NCBI RefSeq assembly: GCF_013004065.1 | Contig: NZ_CP053084.1 | Span: 310,001 to 374,000 of the forward strand | Direction: 5' to 3' | Length of the DNA: 64,000 nucleotides | Source: Limnobacter sp. SAORIC-580 | GTDB lineage: Bacteria > Pseudomonadota > Gammaproteobacteria > Burkholderiales > Burkholderiaceae_B | Shown: piece after piece, positions 44,272 to 54,328 of the stretch | Position numbering within the stretch: position 1 is the first letter of the stretch | How the letters are laid out: each line of letters begins with the position of its first letter | Notes under the pieces: generated by a model | The model's input: only the letters and a program-made list of their open reading frames with translations | Databases searched by the model: none | Told to the model about the DNA's origin: nothing | Position numbers and translations under genes: made by a program

Positions 44272-44910
44272 TCAGCTTGGGTAATAACGCACAACCAGCT
44301 CTTTGAGTTGAGGCAGTTTGCCGTGAAAAAAATGTTCCACTCCTGGCATGACCATCACCGGCAGGTTTTGTTCACCCGCCCAGCGTAAAACATCTGTAAG
44401 CGGCACTGTGTCATCGACTTCACCATGAATGACCAGTGTATTGTCTGGCACCGCAGCTACTTTAAAGCGGCTTGTGGCAGTGCCCACCAGCACCAGTTTG
44501 CCAATATTCGTTCCGGCCTCGCGCAACCGTTGCGCGCCATGGCTGGTTACAAAGGCGCCGAACGAAAAGCCAGCCATTGCAATCGGCTCATTTTGTAGCT
44601 CGGCAGGCAGCAGAGTGGCGCGGGCCAATTCGGTCAACTGAACCAGATCGTCCGTTTCGCCTTGTCCGTTGTCGTGCTCTCCCGCGCTTTGACCTACGCC
44701 TCGAAAATTAAAACGAAGCGTTACATAGCCCATTTGAAGAAATGCACGGGCCAGTGTTTGTACTACTTTGTTGTCTTTGGTGCCGCCGAACAAGGGGTGG
44801 GGGTGCGCAATTACGGCCAGCCCGCGCAATGGGGCCGCAGGTTCATCAATCGATACCTCGATTGGGCCCGCCTGACCGTTCCACAACTCATGTCGGGTTT
44901 TTGGATTCAT
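44272..44910 (-). CDS. Alpha/beta hydrolase (COG2945-like)
   Basis: A 212-residue small alpha/beta hydrolase. The nucleophile elbow is GFSFGAF; the strand VIAHPHPLFGGTKDNKVVQT and a later HGEVDDTVPL plus a VEHFFHGKL supply the Asp and His of the triad. The family resembles dienelactone hydrolases or acyl esterases, but no substrate is known. Its ATG overlaps the ferredoxin-like gene's stop by four bases. Confidence 0.85.
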   Translation of the reverse strand: MNPKTRHELWNGQAGPIEVSIDEPAAPLRGLAVIAHPHPLFGGTKDNKVVQTLARAFLQMGYVTLRFNFRGVGQSAGEHDNGQGETDDLVQLTELARATLLPAELQNEPIAMAGFSFGAFVTSHGAQRLREAGTNIGKLVLVGTATSRFKVAAVPDNTLVIHGEVDDTVPLTDVLRWAGEQNLPVMVMPGVEHFFHGKLPQLKELVVRYYPS

Positions 44911-45218
44911 GGCAACCGCAGGCGTTCGACAATTTCGCCGCCCACCAGGTGAGAGTCAATAATTTCATCTACGTCTGATATATCCACATAGGTATACCAA
45001 ACGCCTTCCGGGTACACCACCATCACTGGGCCTTCATCGCATCGATCAAGGCAGCCAGCCTTGTTCATCCGGATTTTTCCTTGCCCGTTCAAGCCCAGTT
45101 TCTTGATCCGTTCTTTGGCATGCGCGTGCGCCGCAGACGCATGGCAGTCCGCACAGCAACTCTCATTGTTGGGGCGTTGGTTGGTGCAAAAGAAAACATG
45201 TTTCTCGAAGTAGCTCAT
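44907..45218 (-). CDS. Thioredoxin-like [2Fe-2S] ferredoxin
   Basis: A 103-residue protein resembling the thioredoxin-like ferredoxin family (Shethna type): FFCTNQRP at the start, a CCADCHAS pair and a NKAGCLDRCDEGPVMVVYPEG segment whose cysteines would bind the 2Fe-2S cluster. It is a small electron carrier of unknown partner. Overlaps the hydrolase gene downstream. Confidence 0.85.
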   Translation of the reverse strand: MSYFEKHVFFCTNQRPNNESCCADCHASAAHAHAKERIKKLGLNGQGKIRMNKAGCLDRCDEGPVMVVYPEGVWYTYVDISDVDEIIDSHLVGGEIVERLRLP

Positions 45219-45259
45219 GGCTGGTTGAATCCGCGTGAGTGCTCAGGGTATGGGCACTA

Positions 45260-46405
45260 TTATCGCCGAAAACGTCGCTCGGGCAGGCTCAAAAAAGTCA
45301 AAACAGTCAGTGCTAAGATTGGCCACAATTCACTCACCCAGCGCCCGGCTTCTTGCAGGCTTCGGAAAATTGCCAGAATGCCGCTGCCCGGATTGCCCAG
45401 ATCGGGGTCGTATACCCCGGGCAGCAGCAAGGTGATCAGCCACCCGCCCAGCAGGTGCAGTAGCCCGATTCTCGCCATGTGGTGGGGCAGCACCTGCATC
45501 ATTGAAATGGTCAGTGCCACTACAAAGGCTATCAGTAAGCCCAGGCTGTTGGCCTCAAACCAACGTTGACCCAGGTAAGTCCAGGCCGACACTGGAGCCA
45601 GCACCAGGTAATCAAGAAGTCGAATGAGCAAGGTCAATGCAATGAGTACAATCAGCAAGCGTGTTCGTGGCGAGCCCGCCTGTGTTTGTGCCAACCCAAT
45701 CATCCAGGCGCACATTAAAAAACAGTAATTGATGAATGTCGGTGCGATGGTTTCAATTTTCAGCAACACTTCCAGCGGTATCCCAAACGGCGTGCTGTGT
45801 TGCAGTGGGCCCGGAATTTCAAGCAGGTTCCCCAGCCAAAGCCCGGTGCTGAATGTGGGATTTTGTGGCGGCAAAATACTGAGGAACCAAAGGCTAAGCA
45901 AGCCCATGCCTATCCACGCGCGTTGAATTAGCCAATGCTCAATTCGGCGGTTCAGCAGTGGCGCAATTCGGTGGTGTGCGGTCACGTAAATGCCCAACAA
46001 CACACCCAAAGCGCCCCCAATTGTGTTGGTGACCAGGTCCATTTTGGAAGGCACGCGGCTTGGCAAAAATGTTTGCATGGATTCCAGGGCAAGCGAAATA
46101 AATGCACACACCAGCACAACGAGTATTTTGTCGAATGTTCGCGGCTGTCTGTTCAAGCCCAGCAGCATCAGGAAGCCCAGTGGAATGTAGCCTCCAATGT
46201 TAATAAACACATCGGCCCACAATACTTTTTGATGCACAGGAATCCAGGGGCCAAATAAAAACTCAAATGGCCCGATGCCAATGTGTCTCCAATCGCTGTA
46301 GGGGAAGAGGCTAAGGTGAATCACAACGCACGCATACAGGCTGGCAAACATGAGAATCCCGGTGTAGGGGGTTCGTTTCAGCAGGCTGGAGTGGATTGGC
46401 GGCAT
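45260..46405 (-). CDS. VanZ-like family membrane protein
   Basis: A 381-residue multipass membrane protein. The N-terminal half carries the VanZ-like domain: FINIGGYIPLGFL and VTNTIGGALGVLLG, with an acidic LESMQ helix. The C-terminal half adds more transmembrane helices of no known function. VanZ proteins confer low teicoplanin resistance in enterococci, but the role in Gram-negative bacteria is unknown. The ATG at 46405 is divergent from birA; an upstream ATG at 46459 would overlap the birA start. Confidence 0.8.
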   Translation of the reverse strand: MPPIHSSLLKRTPYTGILMFASLYACVVIHLSLFPYSDWRHIGIGPFEFLFGPWIPVHQKVLWADVFINIGGYIPLGFLMLLGLNRQPRTFDKILVVLVCAFISLALESMQTFLPSRVPSKMDLVTNTIGGALGVLLGIYVTAHHRIAPLLNRRIEHWLIQRAWIGMGLLSLWFLSILPPQNPTFSTGLWLGNLLEIPGPLQHSTPFGIPLEVLLKIETIAPTFINYCFLMCAWMIGLAQTQAGSPRTRLLIVLIALTLLIRLLDYLVLAPVSAWTYLGQRWFEANSLGLLIAFVVALTISMMQVLPHHMARIGLLHLLGGWLITLLLPGVYDPDLGNPGSGILAIFRSLQEAGRWVSELWPILALTVLTFLSLPERRFRR

Positions 46406-46451
46406 GGCGTTTGAGCGATTCCTTGGTTTTGTGTCCCGTTCGGAGGTTAAG

Positions 46452-47246
46452 ATGAGCAAAATTTCGCAACTAGCCCGAAGTGACCCGCATTCGATGTTAA
46501 CCCAAGCCGATGTGCACTGGATCGAACTCGATTCAGTCGACTCAACAAATGATTACCTTGCCCGCGCTTACCAGCAGGGGCGGGTATCCGGCCTGAATGC
46601 CGTGTTGGCGCACATGCAAACCGCAGGCAGGGGGCGTGCAGGGCGGCAATGGCGCGCGCAGCCAGGCGCAAGTTTATGCCTGTCTGTGGGCTTGCCTATC
46701 GCTGGGCAGCAAATGCCTTTTTTGCCCCTGTGTGTGGGTGTTGCCGTGGCGCAGGTACTGGAGCATTGGCATGTGCCTGTGCGGCTGAAATGGCCCAACG
46801 ATTTATTGGCAGATCAGCAAAAATTGGGCGGTGTGTTGTGCGAGTCTTTTCAAACCGGGCAGGGTGCAATCACCGTGGTTGGTGTGGGGCTGAATATTCA
46901 GGGTATTGACGTTCCCGAGGCATTGTCTGGTCTGGGTGCTGCAAGTTTGTCGAATTATTTGCCTGCCCCGAGTTTACCCACCCCACGTGAGCTAGCCGAG
47001 GCGGTCGTGTCATCGATTTTAATGCGGATCGAGGCTGCCAGTGTTCAGGGCATCGACTCAATTTTTGCCGAGTTCAGCCAACGGGATGCGTGGCTGCGCA
47101 GCCAGGTACAAGTTGAAGACCAGGGTGTGGTGTGTTTCGCGGGTGAGGCCATGGGCATCGACCGGCAAGGCGCGTACCTGGTGAATACCGAGCACGGCTT
47201 GCGTGCGGTTCATGCAGGTGATTTGTCCTTGAGGGTAAGGCCGTGA
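46452..47246 (+). CDS. birA: Biotin-[acetyl-CoA-carboxylase] ligase (monofunctional)
   Basis: A 264-residue biotin protein ligase. The biotinyl-AMP motif reads GRGRAGRQW and KWPNDL follows. There is no N-terminal winged-helix repressor domain as in E. coli BirA, so it is a class I enzyme without DNA binding. GGAGG lies six bases before the ATG at 46452. Its stop overlaps the coaX start codon. Confidence 0.93.
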   Translation: MSKISQLARSDPHSMLTQADVHWIELDSVDSTNDYLARAYQQGRVSGLNAVLAHMQTAGRGRAGRQWRAQPGASLCLSVGLPIAGQQMPFLPLCVGVAVAQVLEHWHVPVRLKWPNDLLADQQKLGGVLCESFQTGQGAITVVGVGLNIQGIDVPEALSGLGAASLSNYLPAPSLPTPRELAEAVVSSILMRIEAASVQGIDSIFAEFSQRDAWLRSQVQVEDQGVVCFAGEAMGIDRQGAYLVNTEHGLRAVHAGDLSLRVRP

Positions 47247-48061
47247 CCAACGCTGGGAATTTGTTGTGCATCGATGCTGGAAACACCTTTGTAAAGTGGT
47301 GCTTGCACGCTTGCGTCAATGTCCGGTTTGAGCAGCCCTCGGCTTTTTTTAGTCACGCCACTGCTGAATTCAAACCTTTCTCCGGATCCTTGAGTGCTTT
47401 GCAACAGCATTTGGCACCCGGTTTGAATTCGACCCATGCAGTAAAGGCGGTTTTGCTGAGCAATGTCTTGGGCCCAGATTTCGAACAGTCCGTGCGCTCA
47501 GTGTGCGAAGCGGCTGGCGTACCTCTGCATGTATTGACTGTGAACAGGCATGCTGAGATTCAGTCTGCGTACGAAACCCCGGCGACTCTGGGCAAAGACC
47601 GTTGGGCAGCATGCATGGCGCTCATGGAGGTGAGCCAGGTCAAGGTCAATTTGCTGGTTAGCTTTGGCACAGCCACCACCCTGGATGTGGTGGTTAAAAA
47701 TACCCATTGGCAGCACTTGGGCGGATTTATCGTGCCGGGTGTTGAAACCATGTTGCGCAGCCTGCATTTAAATACAGCTGAATTGCCCAAAGTGCAGTTG
47801 GACAGTACCGGCACAAACAGTTGGCCTGTCAGCACGCAGCAGGCGATTGGCAGGGGTGTGGGGCGTATTCAAAAAGCAATGGTCGATTCCGTGGCTGCCC
47901 AGTTACAGAGTGAACACGGCAGCCCCCCGGCCATCTGGCTGACCGGTGGTTTTGCACCCGCCATGCAGGTTCATTTGCCGCAGGCTACCCTGCTTGAATA
48001 CGCTGTATTCAAGGGCTTGGTGCTTGATTATCGTTTGGCACAAAAAGGTGCAACAGCATGA
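47243..48061 (+). CDS. coaX: Type III pantothenate kinase CoaX
   Basis: A 272-residue ASKHA-fold kinase. It has the DAGNTFVKW phosphate-1 motif, GKDRWAA and SFGTATTLD, all typical of CoaX. It phosphorylates pantothenate in CoA synthesis. It starts at GTG, overlapping the birA stop (GTGA), which is the usual birA-coaX pair of betaproteobacteria. Confidence 0.94.
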   Translation: MTNAGNLLCIDAGNTFVKWCLHACVNVRFEQPSAFFSHATAEFKPFSGSLSALQQHLAPGLNSTHAVKAVLLSNVLGPDFEQSVRSVCEAAGVPLHVLTVNRHAEIQSAYETPATLGKDRWAACMALMEVSQVKVNLLVSFGTATTLDVVVKNTHWQHLGGFIVPGVETMLRSLHLNTAELPKVQLDSTGTNSWPVSTQQAIGRGVGRIQKAMVDSVAAQLQSEHGSPPAIWLTGGFAPAMQVHLPQATLLEYAVFKGLVLDYRLAQKGATA

Positions 48062-48789
48062 ATGGTTGGCGTGTTCTGGCTGTGTTGCTGCTGCTGGGTA
48101 ATTTGGCGTTGCTGGGTTTTGGCGTTTTAACAGGCAACAGCTCGCAAAAAGCAATAGATTCTCCGGGTTTACGTGCCGAGTGGGTTGGCGTGGAGCGGCC
48201 CTGGGATCAGCCCGTGGAAGTGATTCGTGCGCCCGCACCTGTGGCTCCTAAGATTGATTTGAAACAGGGGCAGGCCCAGCTTGATACAGCCATTGAAAAT
48301 GCCAGCAAACAGGTTTTTGAGAATCCGAAAAGTACCCAGGCATGTTGGTTGTGGGGCCCCTTGTTGCAAAGTGAGTCTGCACGGGTTCAAGAGGCTTTGC
48401 TGAATTGGGGTGGCGAAACGGATCGACTCGAGCGCCAGGTGCCTGTGGGCTATGTGGTTTACTTGCCGCAAGACATTGTGAACAGCGGGGTGGGTATCGA
48501 TCAACTCTCGGGCAAGGGTATTGCCGACATGTTCTACATCACTACGCCGGGGCCTTTGCAGGGCACCATTTCACTGGGATTGTTCCGCGACCTGGATCGG
48601 GCGAATGCCCAGAAGGCTGATCTGGCGCGACGTGGCGTCGAGGGTGTCCAGATCCGGGAGCGGTTGGGCCCGGTGCGCGTGTTTTTTGAACTTCGGGGAA
48701 ATGCCTCGCAAATCGAAACTGTGCGCTCGGTGTTTGAGTTGAACAGAAAGGGTGAGCTCAAGCCTTGTGAGTTGTCAACAGGCGGCTGA
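48058..48789 (+). CDS. Membrane-anchored SPOR-domain-like protein
   Basis: A 243-residue protein with an N-terminal transmembrane helix (residues 5-25) and a C-terminal SPOR-like domain (about 145-225), shown by ISLGLFRDLDRANAQKADLARRG and IRERLGPVRVFFEL. SPOR domains bind denuded peptidoglycan. Start ATG overlaps the coaX stop. Function unknown; it may belong to the cell-division or envelope set. Confidence 0.75.
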   Translation: MNGWRVLAVLLLLGNLALLGFGVLTGNSSQKAIDSPGLRAEWVGVERPWDQPVEVIRAPAPVAPKIDLKQGQAQLDTAIENASKQVFENPKSTQACWLWGPLLQSESARVQEALLNWGGETDRLERQVPVGYVVYLPQDIVNSGVGIDQLSGKGIADMFYITTPGPLQGTISLGLFRDLDRANAQKADLARRGVEGVQIRERLGPVRVFFELRGNASQIETVRSVFELNRKGELKPCELSTGG

Positions 48790-48790
48790 G

Positions 48791-49888
48791 TTACAGGTTT
48801 CCGCTTCGGTCCTTGTCCAGAAAAACCTGCGCAAACTGTGTGTTCTCGGCATTCACACCTTTGCTCCAGCAAATTACTTTGAATGCCTCGCCCATATCGG
48901 CTTCATTCAGCAGGGTATTCAAATTCTGGCGCATCAATGCACCGTGTGTTGGGTGGGTAAATTCCGGTTGTTTTCGTGCCAACTCAAGAATGCCGTGTGC
49001 CAATAAAAACTCGCCTTGGTGCGCGTACCCTTCAAGCTCGCCACCGCAGCTTGTCAGGGCTTCATAGATTGCGCTGAAGTTCACATGGGCGGTTAAGTCC
49101 TGCTGCCCCACGTTCACCAGAAAATCATCATGTGCAGTGTGGCGACTTGTGGCGCGCAAAGTGCCCTGCCTGCGTGTCGGGTGATAGTACATGGCTTCGT
49201 GAAAACCATAGTCAATCATCAGCGCAAGGCCGTTCAGACGCTCCGTGACTGTTTTTACCCATGCAATGCTTTGCTCCGCAATTTCCGATTCGTAACCTTC
49301 TGGCCATGGCCCGTGAGCATCCTGCAACTGAGAAACCACGGCAGCGAAGACCGGGTCGGCCGGTTTCCACACCCAGTGCAACTCACCATTCAGGTGCTGT
49401 ACCCACGCTTCCTGCGAATTGCCTGCCTGCCATTTGAATCGACGAACCGGTGTGGCATCCAGCACCTCATTGCCTAAAACCACCCCCTGAAGTTCCGCAG
49501 GCAGCTCGCCCAGCCAATGCACCTTGTGTTCTACCTGCGGGCCATGCAGTGCCTTTAACTTGGCCAATTGCACAGGCTTTAATCCGGCCGACACATCCAC
49601 AATGTTGTATTGGGTAATCAAATCGCCAGCCGCTTGAAGAATGTCGCAAGCCAGTTGCCCGGTCCCGGCCCCAAATTCATACACCACACCATTGCAGCGG
49701 GGCAGCACCTCCCGCAGGGCCTTGCCCAGTGTTTGCCCAAACAGCGGGCTCAATTCCGGGGCGGTAATAAAATCGCCCCGACGACCAAAAATTTGCTCGC
49801 CTCTTGCGTAGTAGCCATATTGGGGATCGTAAAGCGCAAATCGCATGAACTCGTCAAAGCGAGTGGCTTGATTAAAATTCGACAGCAT
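48791..49888 (-). CDS. SAM-dependent methyltransferase of the MidA/NDUFAF7 family
   Basis: A 365-residue protein of the COG1565/DUF185 family. It shows FMRFALYDPQYGYYARG, GRRGDFITAPELSPLFGQ, YEFGAGTGQLA (SAM loop) and VVLGNEVLDATPV, all diagnostic. The mitochondrial homologue NDUFAF7 methylates an Arg of complex I; bacterial function is not proved. It is convergent with the SPOR gene and divergent from the pteridine reductase. Confidence 0.92.
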   Translation of the reverse strand: MLSNFNQATRFDEFMRFALYDPQYGYYARGEQIFGRRGDFITAPELSPLFGQTLGKALREVLPRCNGVVYEFGAGTGQLACDILQAAGDLITQYNIVDVSAGLKPVQLAKLKALHGPQVEHKVHWLGELPAELQGVVLGNEVLDATPVRRFKWQAGNSQEAWVQHLNGELHWVWKPADPVFAAVVSQLQDAHGPWPEGYESEIAEQSIAWVKTVTERLNGLALMIDYGFHEAMYYHPTRRQGTLRATSRHTAHDDFLVNVGQQDLTAHVNFSAIYEALTSCGGELEGYAHQGEFLLAHGILELARKQPEFTHPTHGALMRQNLNTLLNEADMGEAFKVICWSKGVNAENTQFAQVFLDKDRSGNL

Positions 49889-50006
49889 GAGGCAGGTCTG
49901 GTTTAGAATAGCGGGTTCTTTTAAAAATCAAAGCCTTGAAGTAAACCCTGGTTTGCTTGATGGTCGTTGTTCACTGATTTTCCAGATTCTAACCGATGGC
50001 GCACGA

Positions 50007-50771
50007 ATGACACATGCCAATCCACAATTTGCCCTTGTAACCGGGGGAGCCAAGCGACTGGGCAAAGCCATCTCGCTTGAACTGGCGCGTGCCGGTTGGT
50101 CTATTGTGCTGCATTGCCGTTCATCACTGGCAGAGGCCCGTGACACCGCGGCTCAAATTGAAGCACTGGGTGTGCACTGCGTGGTGGTTCAGGCTGATCT
50201 TGAGCAGCCCAGCGAAGTTGAAGCGTTGTTTGATGCTGCTGAAAAAGCGGGCCCAATTCGATGTGTTGTCAACAACGCCTCGTTGTTTGAATTCGACTCT
50301 GGCGAAACTTTTCAGCCCGAGCTTTTTCACCGGCACATGGCCTCCAACCTGGCTGCGCCCATTCAATTGGCCAAACGCCTGTATCAGCATGTGCCCGACC
50401 ATGAGCAGGCCGTGGTGGTTAATTTGCTGGACCAAAAACTGAAAAACCTCAATCCCGATTTTTTAAGTTATACCCTCACCAAAGCCGGGCTTGAAACCGC
50501 TACCACCATGCTGGCCATGGAGCTGGCGCCCAAAGTGCGTGTAGTGGGTGTGGCCCCCGGGCTCACCTTGATTTCGCACCTGCAAACCGATGCGCAGTTC
50601 GAGAGTACCCACCGAATTTCGCCTTTGAACAAATCCTCCGAGCCTCAGGACATCGCCAACACGGTCTTGTTCCTGGTGCAAAGCCGCGCAATTACTGGTA
50701 CCACCATTCTTGTGGATGGCGGGCAGCACTTGGTGCCCATGGCGCGTGATTTCAGCATGATGACACCATGA
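50007..50771 (+). CDS. SDR-family pteridine reductase (FolM-like)
   Basis: A 254-residue short-chain dehydrogenase. TGGAKRLGKAIS is the cofactor loop of the PTR1/FolM type, followed by NNAS and the YTLTKAGLE active site. It probably reduces dihydrobiopterin/dihydromonapterin or dihydrofolate with NADPH. A four-base overlap with folB (ATGA) supports a pterin role. The longer frame from 49887 is rejected as unconserved. Confidence 0.85.
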   Translation: MTHANPQFALVTGGAKRLGKAISLELARAGWSIVLHCRSSLAEARDTAAQIEALGVHCVVVQADLEQPSEVEALFDAAEKAGPIRCVVNNASLFEFDSGETFQPELFHRHMASNLAAPIQLAKRLYQHVPDHEQAVVVNLLDQKLKNLNPDFLSYTLTKAGLETATTMLAMELAPKVRVVGVAPGLTLISHLQTDAQFESTHRISPLNKSSEPQDIANTVLFLVQSRAITGTTILVDGGQHLVPMARDFSMMTP

Positions 50772-51160
50772 CAGACTGGTTCTTTGATCCCCGCCTGGCC
50801 GACTGCCGTCGCGTTTTTATTCGCGACTTCGATGTGTCCGCCGCAATTGGCGTGTTCCCCCAAGAGTTGGGGCGTACGCAGGCTGTGCGTATTAACATTG
50901 ATTTTTGGGTAAAGTGCGCATCCACCCCTTCCGAGCGCGACTTGCTGGTCGATGTGGTTGATTACGATTTCGTTCGACCAGGAATTCATGGCCTCATTCA
51001 ATCGGGCCACATTGGCCTGCTTGAAACCCTGGTGGACAAAACCCTGGCGCTGGTGCTGGAGCATCCCAAGGTGGTGGCCGCCCGCGTACGCGCTGAAAAA
51101 TCCGAGGTTTACCCCGACTGCGAATCCGCAGGTGTCGAGGTATTCCGCTTCAAATCCTAG
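50768..51160 (+). CDS. folB: Dihydroneopterin aldolase
   Basis: A 130-residue Fol[22 protein letters not shown] and LLETLVDKT follow the family, with a late active-site Lys in RAEKSEVY. It makes 6-hydroxymethyl-dihydropterin in folate synthesis. It is paired with a pteridine reductase and followed 14 bases later by ttcA. Confidence 0.92.
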   Translation: MTDWFFDPRLADCRRVFIRDFDVSAAIGVFPQELGRTQAVRINIDFWVKCASTPSERDLLVDVVDYDFVRPGIHGLIQSGHIGLLETLVDKTLALVLEHPKVVAARVRAEKSEVYPDCESAGVEVFRFKS

Positions 51161-51174
51161 AAAGCTGTCAGACC

Positions 51175-52047
51175 ATGCAAACCATCACGATTTTCCCCAA
51201 CAAGGCTGAACAAAAAGAGGCCTTTGAATTCAACAAGCTGGAAAAGCGCCTCACAAAGCAAGTGGGCCAGGCCATTGCCGACTTCAATATGATTGAAGAG
51301 GGTGACAAAGTGATGGTGTGTGTATCGGGCGGCAAAGACAGCTATGGTCTGCTCGATATTTTGTTGTTGCTGCGTCAGCGTGCGCCCATCAACTTCGATA
51401 TCGTCGCTGTGAATCTGGATCAGAAACAGCCTGGTTTTCCCGAGGAAGTGCTGCCGAATTACTTGCGTAGTATTCATGTGCCGTTTCACATTGAGGAACA
51501 AGACACCTACTCGATTGTGAAACGAGTCATTCCCGAAGGCAAAACAACCTGTTCGCTGTGCTCGCGTTTGCGTCGTGGCATTTTGTACCGTGTGGCGTCT
51601 GAACTGGGTGCCACCAAGGTCGCTTTGGGGCACCACAAAGACGACATATTGCAAACCCTGTTGCTTAATCTGTTTTATGGCGGTCGTATCAAGGGTATGC
51701 CTCCCAAACTGGTCAGTGACAACGGAGAGCACACAGTAATTCGTCCACTGGCTTATTGCCGAGAGCGCGATTTGGCCCGTTATGCCGAAGAGAAGAATTT
51801 CCCGATCATTCCCTGCAATTTGTGTGGCAGTCAGGAAAACCTGAAGCGCAAGGAAATGGCCGCACTGCTGAAGCAGTGGGAAAAGCACAACCCCCGATGG
51901 ATCGCCAATCTGTTTACCTCGCTGTCAACTGTGGTGCCTTCGCACCTCATGGACCGCAAGTTGTTTCCGTTTGAAGCCATTCGCCCTGGCGTAGCACTTG
52001 AAGACGGTGCCGGTGACAAAGCGTTTGATGCGGATGACGAGTGCTAA
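51175..52047 (+). CDS. ttcA: tRNA 2-thiocytidine(32) synthetase TtcA
   Basis: A 290-residue PP-loop ATPase: [10 protein letters not shown], plus [10 protein letters not shown] and a second CNLC pair that bind the 4Fe-4S cluster. It thiolates C32 of tRNA in an anaerobically active pathway. The C-terminal tail is short. It converges with ilvA, with stops one base apart. Confidence 0.95.
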   Translation: MQTITIFPNKAEQKEAFEFNKLEKRLTKQVGQAIADFNMIEEGDKVMVCVSGGKDSYGLLDILLLLRQRAPINFDIVAVNLDQKQPGFPEEVLPNYLRSIHVPFHIEEQDTYSIVKRVIPEGKTTCSLCSRLRRGILYRVASELGATKVALGHHKDDILQTLLLNLFYGGRIKGMPPKLVSDNGEHTVIRPLAYCRERDLARYAEEKNFPIIPCNLCGSQENLKRKEMAALLKQWEKHNPRWIANLFTSLSTVVPSHLMDRKLFPFEAIRPGVALEDGAGDKAFDADDEC

Positions 52048-52048
52048 C

Positions 52049-53569
52049 TCACTTCAAAAACAGCTTGTATGCCGGGTTTTCGGTTTCATTCACCGCCGGG
52101 TAGCCAAGTTGTTTCACAAATTTGTCGAATTCAGCGTGGTCTGCAGGTGGAACCTGAATGCCTACCAAAATACGGCCATAGTCGGCACCGTGGTTTCGAT
52201 AGTGAAACAGGCTGATGTTCCAGCCCGGGTTCAAGGCGGTTAAAAATTTCGTCAATGCCCCAGGCCGTTCCGGAAATTCAAAGCGGTACACCAGTTCATG
52301 GTCGGCCAAACTGGACCTGCCCCCAACCATGTGGCGCAAATGCAGCTTCGCCATTTCATCGTCGGTCAGGTTCAGGGCGTCGAAACCCGATGCAATAAAG
52401 CGCTGCTGCAATTCATCTGCCTGCGCACGGTTGCCAATTTGAATGCCCACAAAAATATTCGCTTTGGCTGAATCCGACATTCTGTAGTTGAACTCAGTCA
52501 CATTGGTGGGACCCAACAAGTCGCAAAACTTTCGGAAGCTGCCGCGTTCTTCCGGCACAGTGATCGCAAAAATCGCTTCACGTTGCTCACCCACCTCAGC
52601 GCGTTCAGCCACAAATCGCAAGCGATCGAAGTTCATGTTGGCGCCACAAGAAATTGCGACCAGTGTTTGGTTTTGCAAACCCATTTCCGCAGCATACTGT
52701 TTCAAGCCAGCCACAGCCAGTGCACCTGCGGGTTCAAGAATACTGCGAGTGTCCTGAAAAACGTCTTTGATTGCAGCGCAGGCTTCGTCGGTGGTCACCC
52801 GCACAATGCCGTCCACATACTTTTCGCACAGTCGGAATGTTTCTTCGCCCACCAGTTTTACTGCGGTGCCATCCGAGAACAAACCCACTTCCGCCAGGGT
52901 GACGCGTTTGTGCTGTTCCATGCTCTGCGCCATGGCATCGGAGTCCACGGTTTGTACACCAATAATTTTGATGTCCGGACGCAACTGTTTCACATAGGCA
53001 CCTACGCCAGCTGCCAGCCCACCCCCGCCGATCGCGATGAAAATGGCGTGTATCGGGCCTTGATGCTGACGCAAAATTTCCATGCCCACGGTGCCTTGGC
53101 CCGCAATTACATCAGGGTCGTCAAAGGGGTGTACAAAGGTCAGGCCTTTGGCTTGTGCCAATTCTGATGCATGTCCGGCTGCATCGCTGTAGCTGTCGCC
53201 AAACAGCACCACATTCACCCAGTCACCCCCAAACCGTTTTACTGCATCAATTTTCAAGGCGGGGGTGGTAGTGGGCATCACAATGGTGGCCGGGCAGCGC
53301 ATCCTGGCGGCAGAGAGTGCAACGCCTTGCGCGTGGTTGCCGGCAGAGGCAGCAATCACGCCACGTTCCAGTTGCATGGGGCTGAGGTGGGCCATTTTGT
53401 TGTAAGCACCGCGCAGCTTGAAGCTGAACACCTCTTGCATGTCCTCACGCTTGAGCAACACCTCATTGGCAGTGCGAACCGACAGGGAATGTGCGCGCTC
53501 CAATGGTGTCTCAATGGCCACGTCGTAAACCTTGGCGGTCAGTATGCGTTTTAGATAGTCAAGACCCAC
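52049..53569 (-). CDS. ilvA: Biosynthetic threonine ammonia-lyase (threonine deaminase)
   Basis: A 506-residue PLP enzyme. The Schiff-base Lys51 is in SFKLRGAYNK, and AAASAGNHAQGVA and a IGGGGLAAGVG phosphate loop follow. Two ACT-like regulatory domains (about 330-410 and 425-500) mark the biosynthetic, isoleucine-inhibited form. It converts threonine to 2-oxobutanoate. Normal length for the family. Confidence 0.95.
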   Translation of the reverse strand: MGLDYLKRILTAKVYDVAIETPLERAHSLSVRTANEVLLKREDMQEVFSFKLRGAYNKMAHLSPMQLERGVIAASAGNHAQGVALSAARMRCPATIVMPTTTPALKIDAVKRFGGDWVNVVLFGDSYSDAAGHASELAQAKGLTFVHPFDDPDVIAGQGTVGMEILRQHQGPIHAIFIAIGGGGLAAGVGAYVKQLRPDIKIIGVQTVDSDAMAQSMEQHKRVTLAEVGLFSDGTAVKLVGEETFRLCEKYVDGIVRVTTDEACAAIKDVFQDTRSILEPAGALAVAGLKQYAAEMGLQNQTLVAISCGANMNFDRLRFVAERAEVGEQREAIFAITVPEERGSFRKFCDLLGPTNVTEFNYRMSDSAKANIFVGIQIGNRAQADELQQRFIASGFDALNLTDDEMAKLHLRHMVGGRSSLADHELVYRFEFPERPGALTKFLTALNPGWNISLFHYRNHGADYGRILVGIQVPPADHAEFDKFVKQLGYPAVNETENPAYKLFLK

Positions 53570-53743
53570 AAAGCACCTATTTATTGCAGATTTTTAAGCA
53601 AATTTCGAGCTTTTGCCCATGAAGGCTACACTTTACAGCATGAGGGCAATCCCAAAAGCCGGCTTGCGCGTTTGGGTCGCATCTGCAGGTCGCCTTCGGG
53701 CATAATTTAGGCTCAGTTTCTCAAGGACAGGTTCGAACCCCCA

Positions 53744-54322
53744 ATGGCATCTACGAAATCATCTAAACCCAAAGCAAAACCGCAAGCTAGAAAATCTCTT
53801 GGCAACACCATTCCCGCGTTTGTGTTCGGCATGGTGTTCGGGCTTTTGATTGCGTTGGGTGTGGCTTTGTTTGTCAGCAAGTCACAGCTGCCATTTTCCG
53901 GTGCTGAAACTCAGGGTGCCGTGCCCAATGTGTCTCCGGGCCCAGGCAACAGCCCCCCTGATCCCAACAGCGCCATTTATGGCAAAGCAAACGCCAACCA
54001 GGGCAATGTGGTTACCATCGACCCATTTCAGCAAGGCACGGAACCTCAGACAGGGGATGCCACTCCAACTGAACAAATTGAACCTGTGGCCCAAACCATT
54101 TACTTTCTGCAATTGGGCAGTTTTCGCAATCGTGAAGACGCTGAACAATTGCGGGCTCAGCTTGCGTTTGTGGGCACTGAATCCGAAATTGCCGTGGGCG
54201 AGGTCAACGGCAATGTTGTAAACCGCGTTCGTGTGGGGCCATTTGGCAGCGCGAATGAAGCCTATCAGGCCCGAATTCCCCTCACGAAAGGCGGATTCGA
54301 GGCAACTGTGGTCAAGGAGTAA
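53744..54322 (+). CDS. Inner-membrane SPOR-domain protein
   Basis: A 192-residue protein with a basic cytoplasmic N-terminus, one transmembrane helix (about 25-46) and a C-terminal SPOR domain (about 118-190), with IYFLQLGSFRNREDAEQLRAQLAF as the key pattern. It would bind septal peptidoglycan like FtsN/DedD. It is first in a SPOR-dsbA-rlpA run seen in betaproteobacteria. Confidence 0.85.
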   Translation: MASTKSSKPKAKPQARKSLGNTIPAFVFGMVFGLLIALGVALFVSKSQLPFSGAETQGAVPNVSPGPGNSPPDPNSAIYGKANANQGNVVTIDPFQQGTEPQTGDATPTEQIEPVAQTIYFLQLGSFRNREDAEQLRAQLAFVGTESEIAVGEVNGNVVNRVRVGPFGSANEAYQARIPLTKGGFEATVVKE

Positions 54323-54328
54323 ACAAGT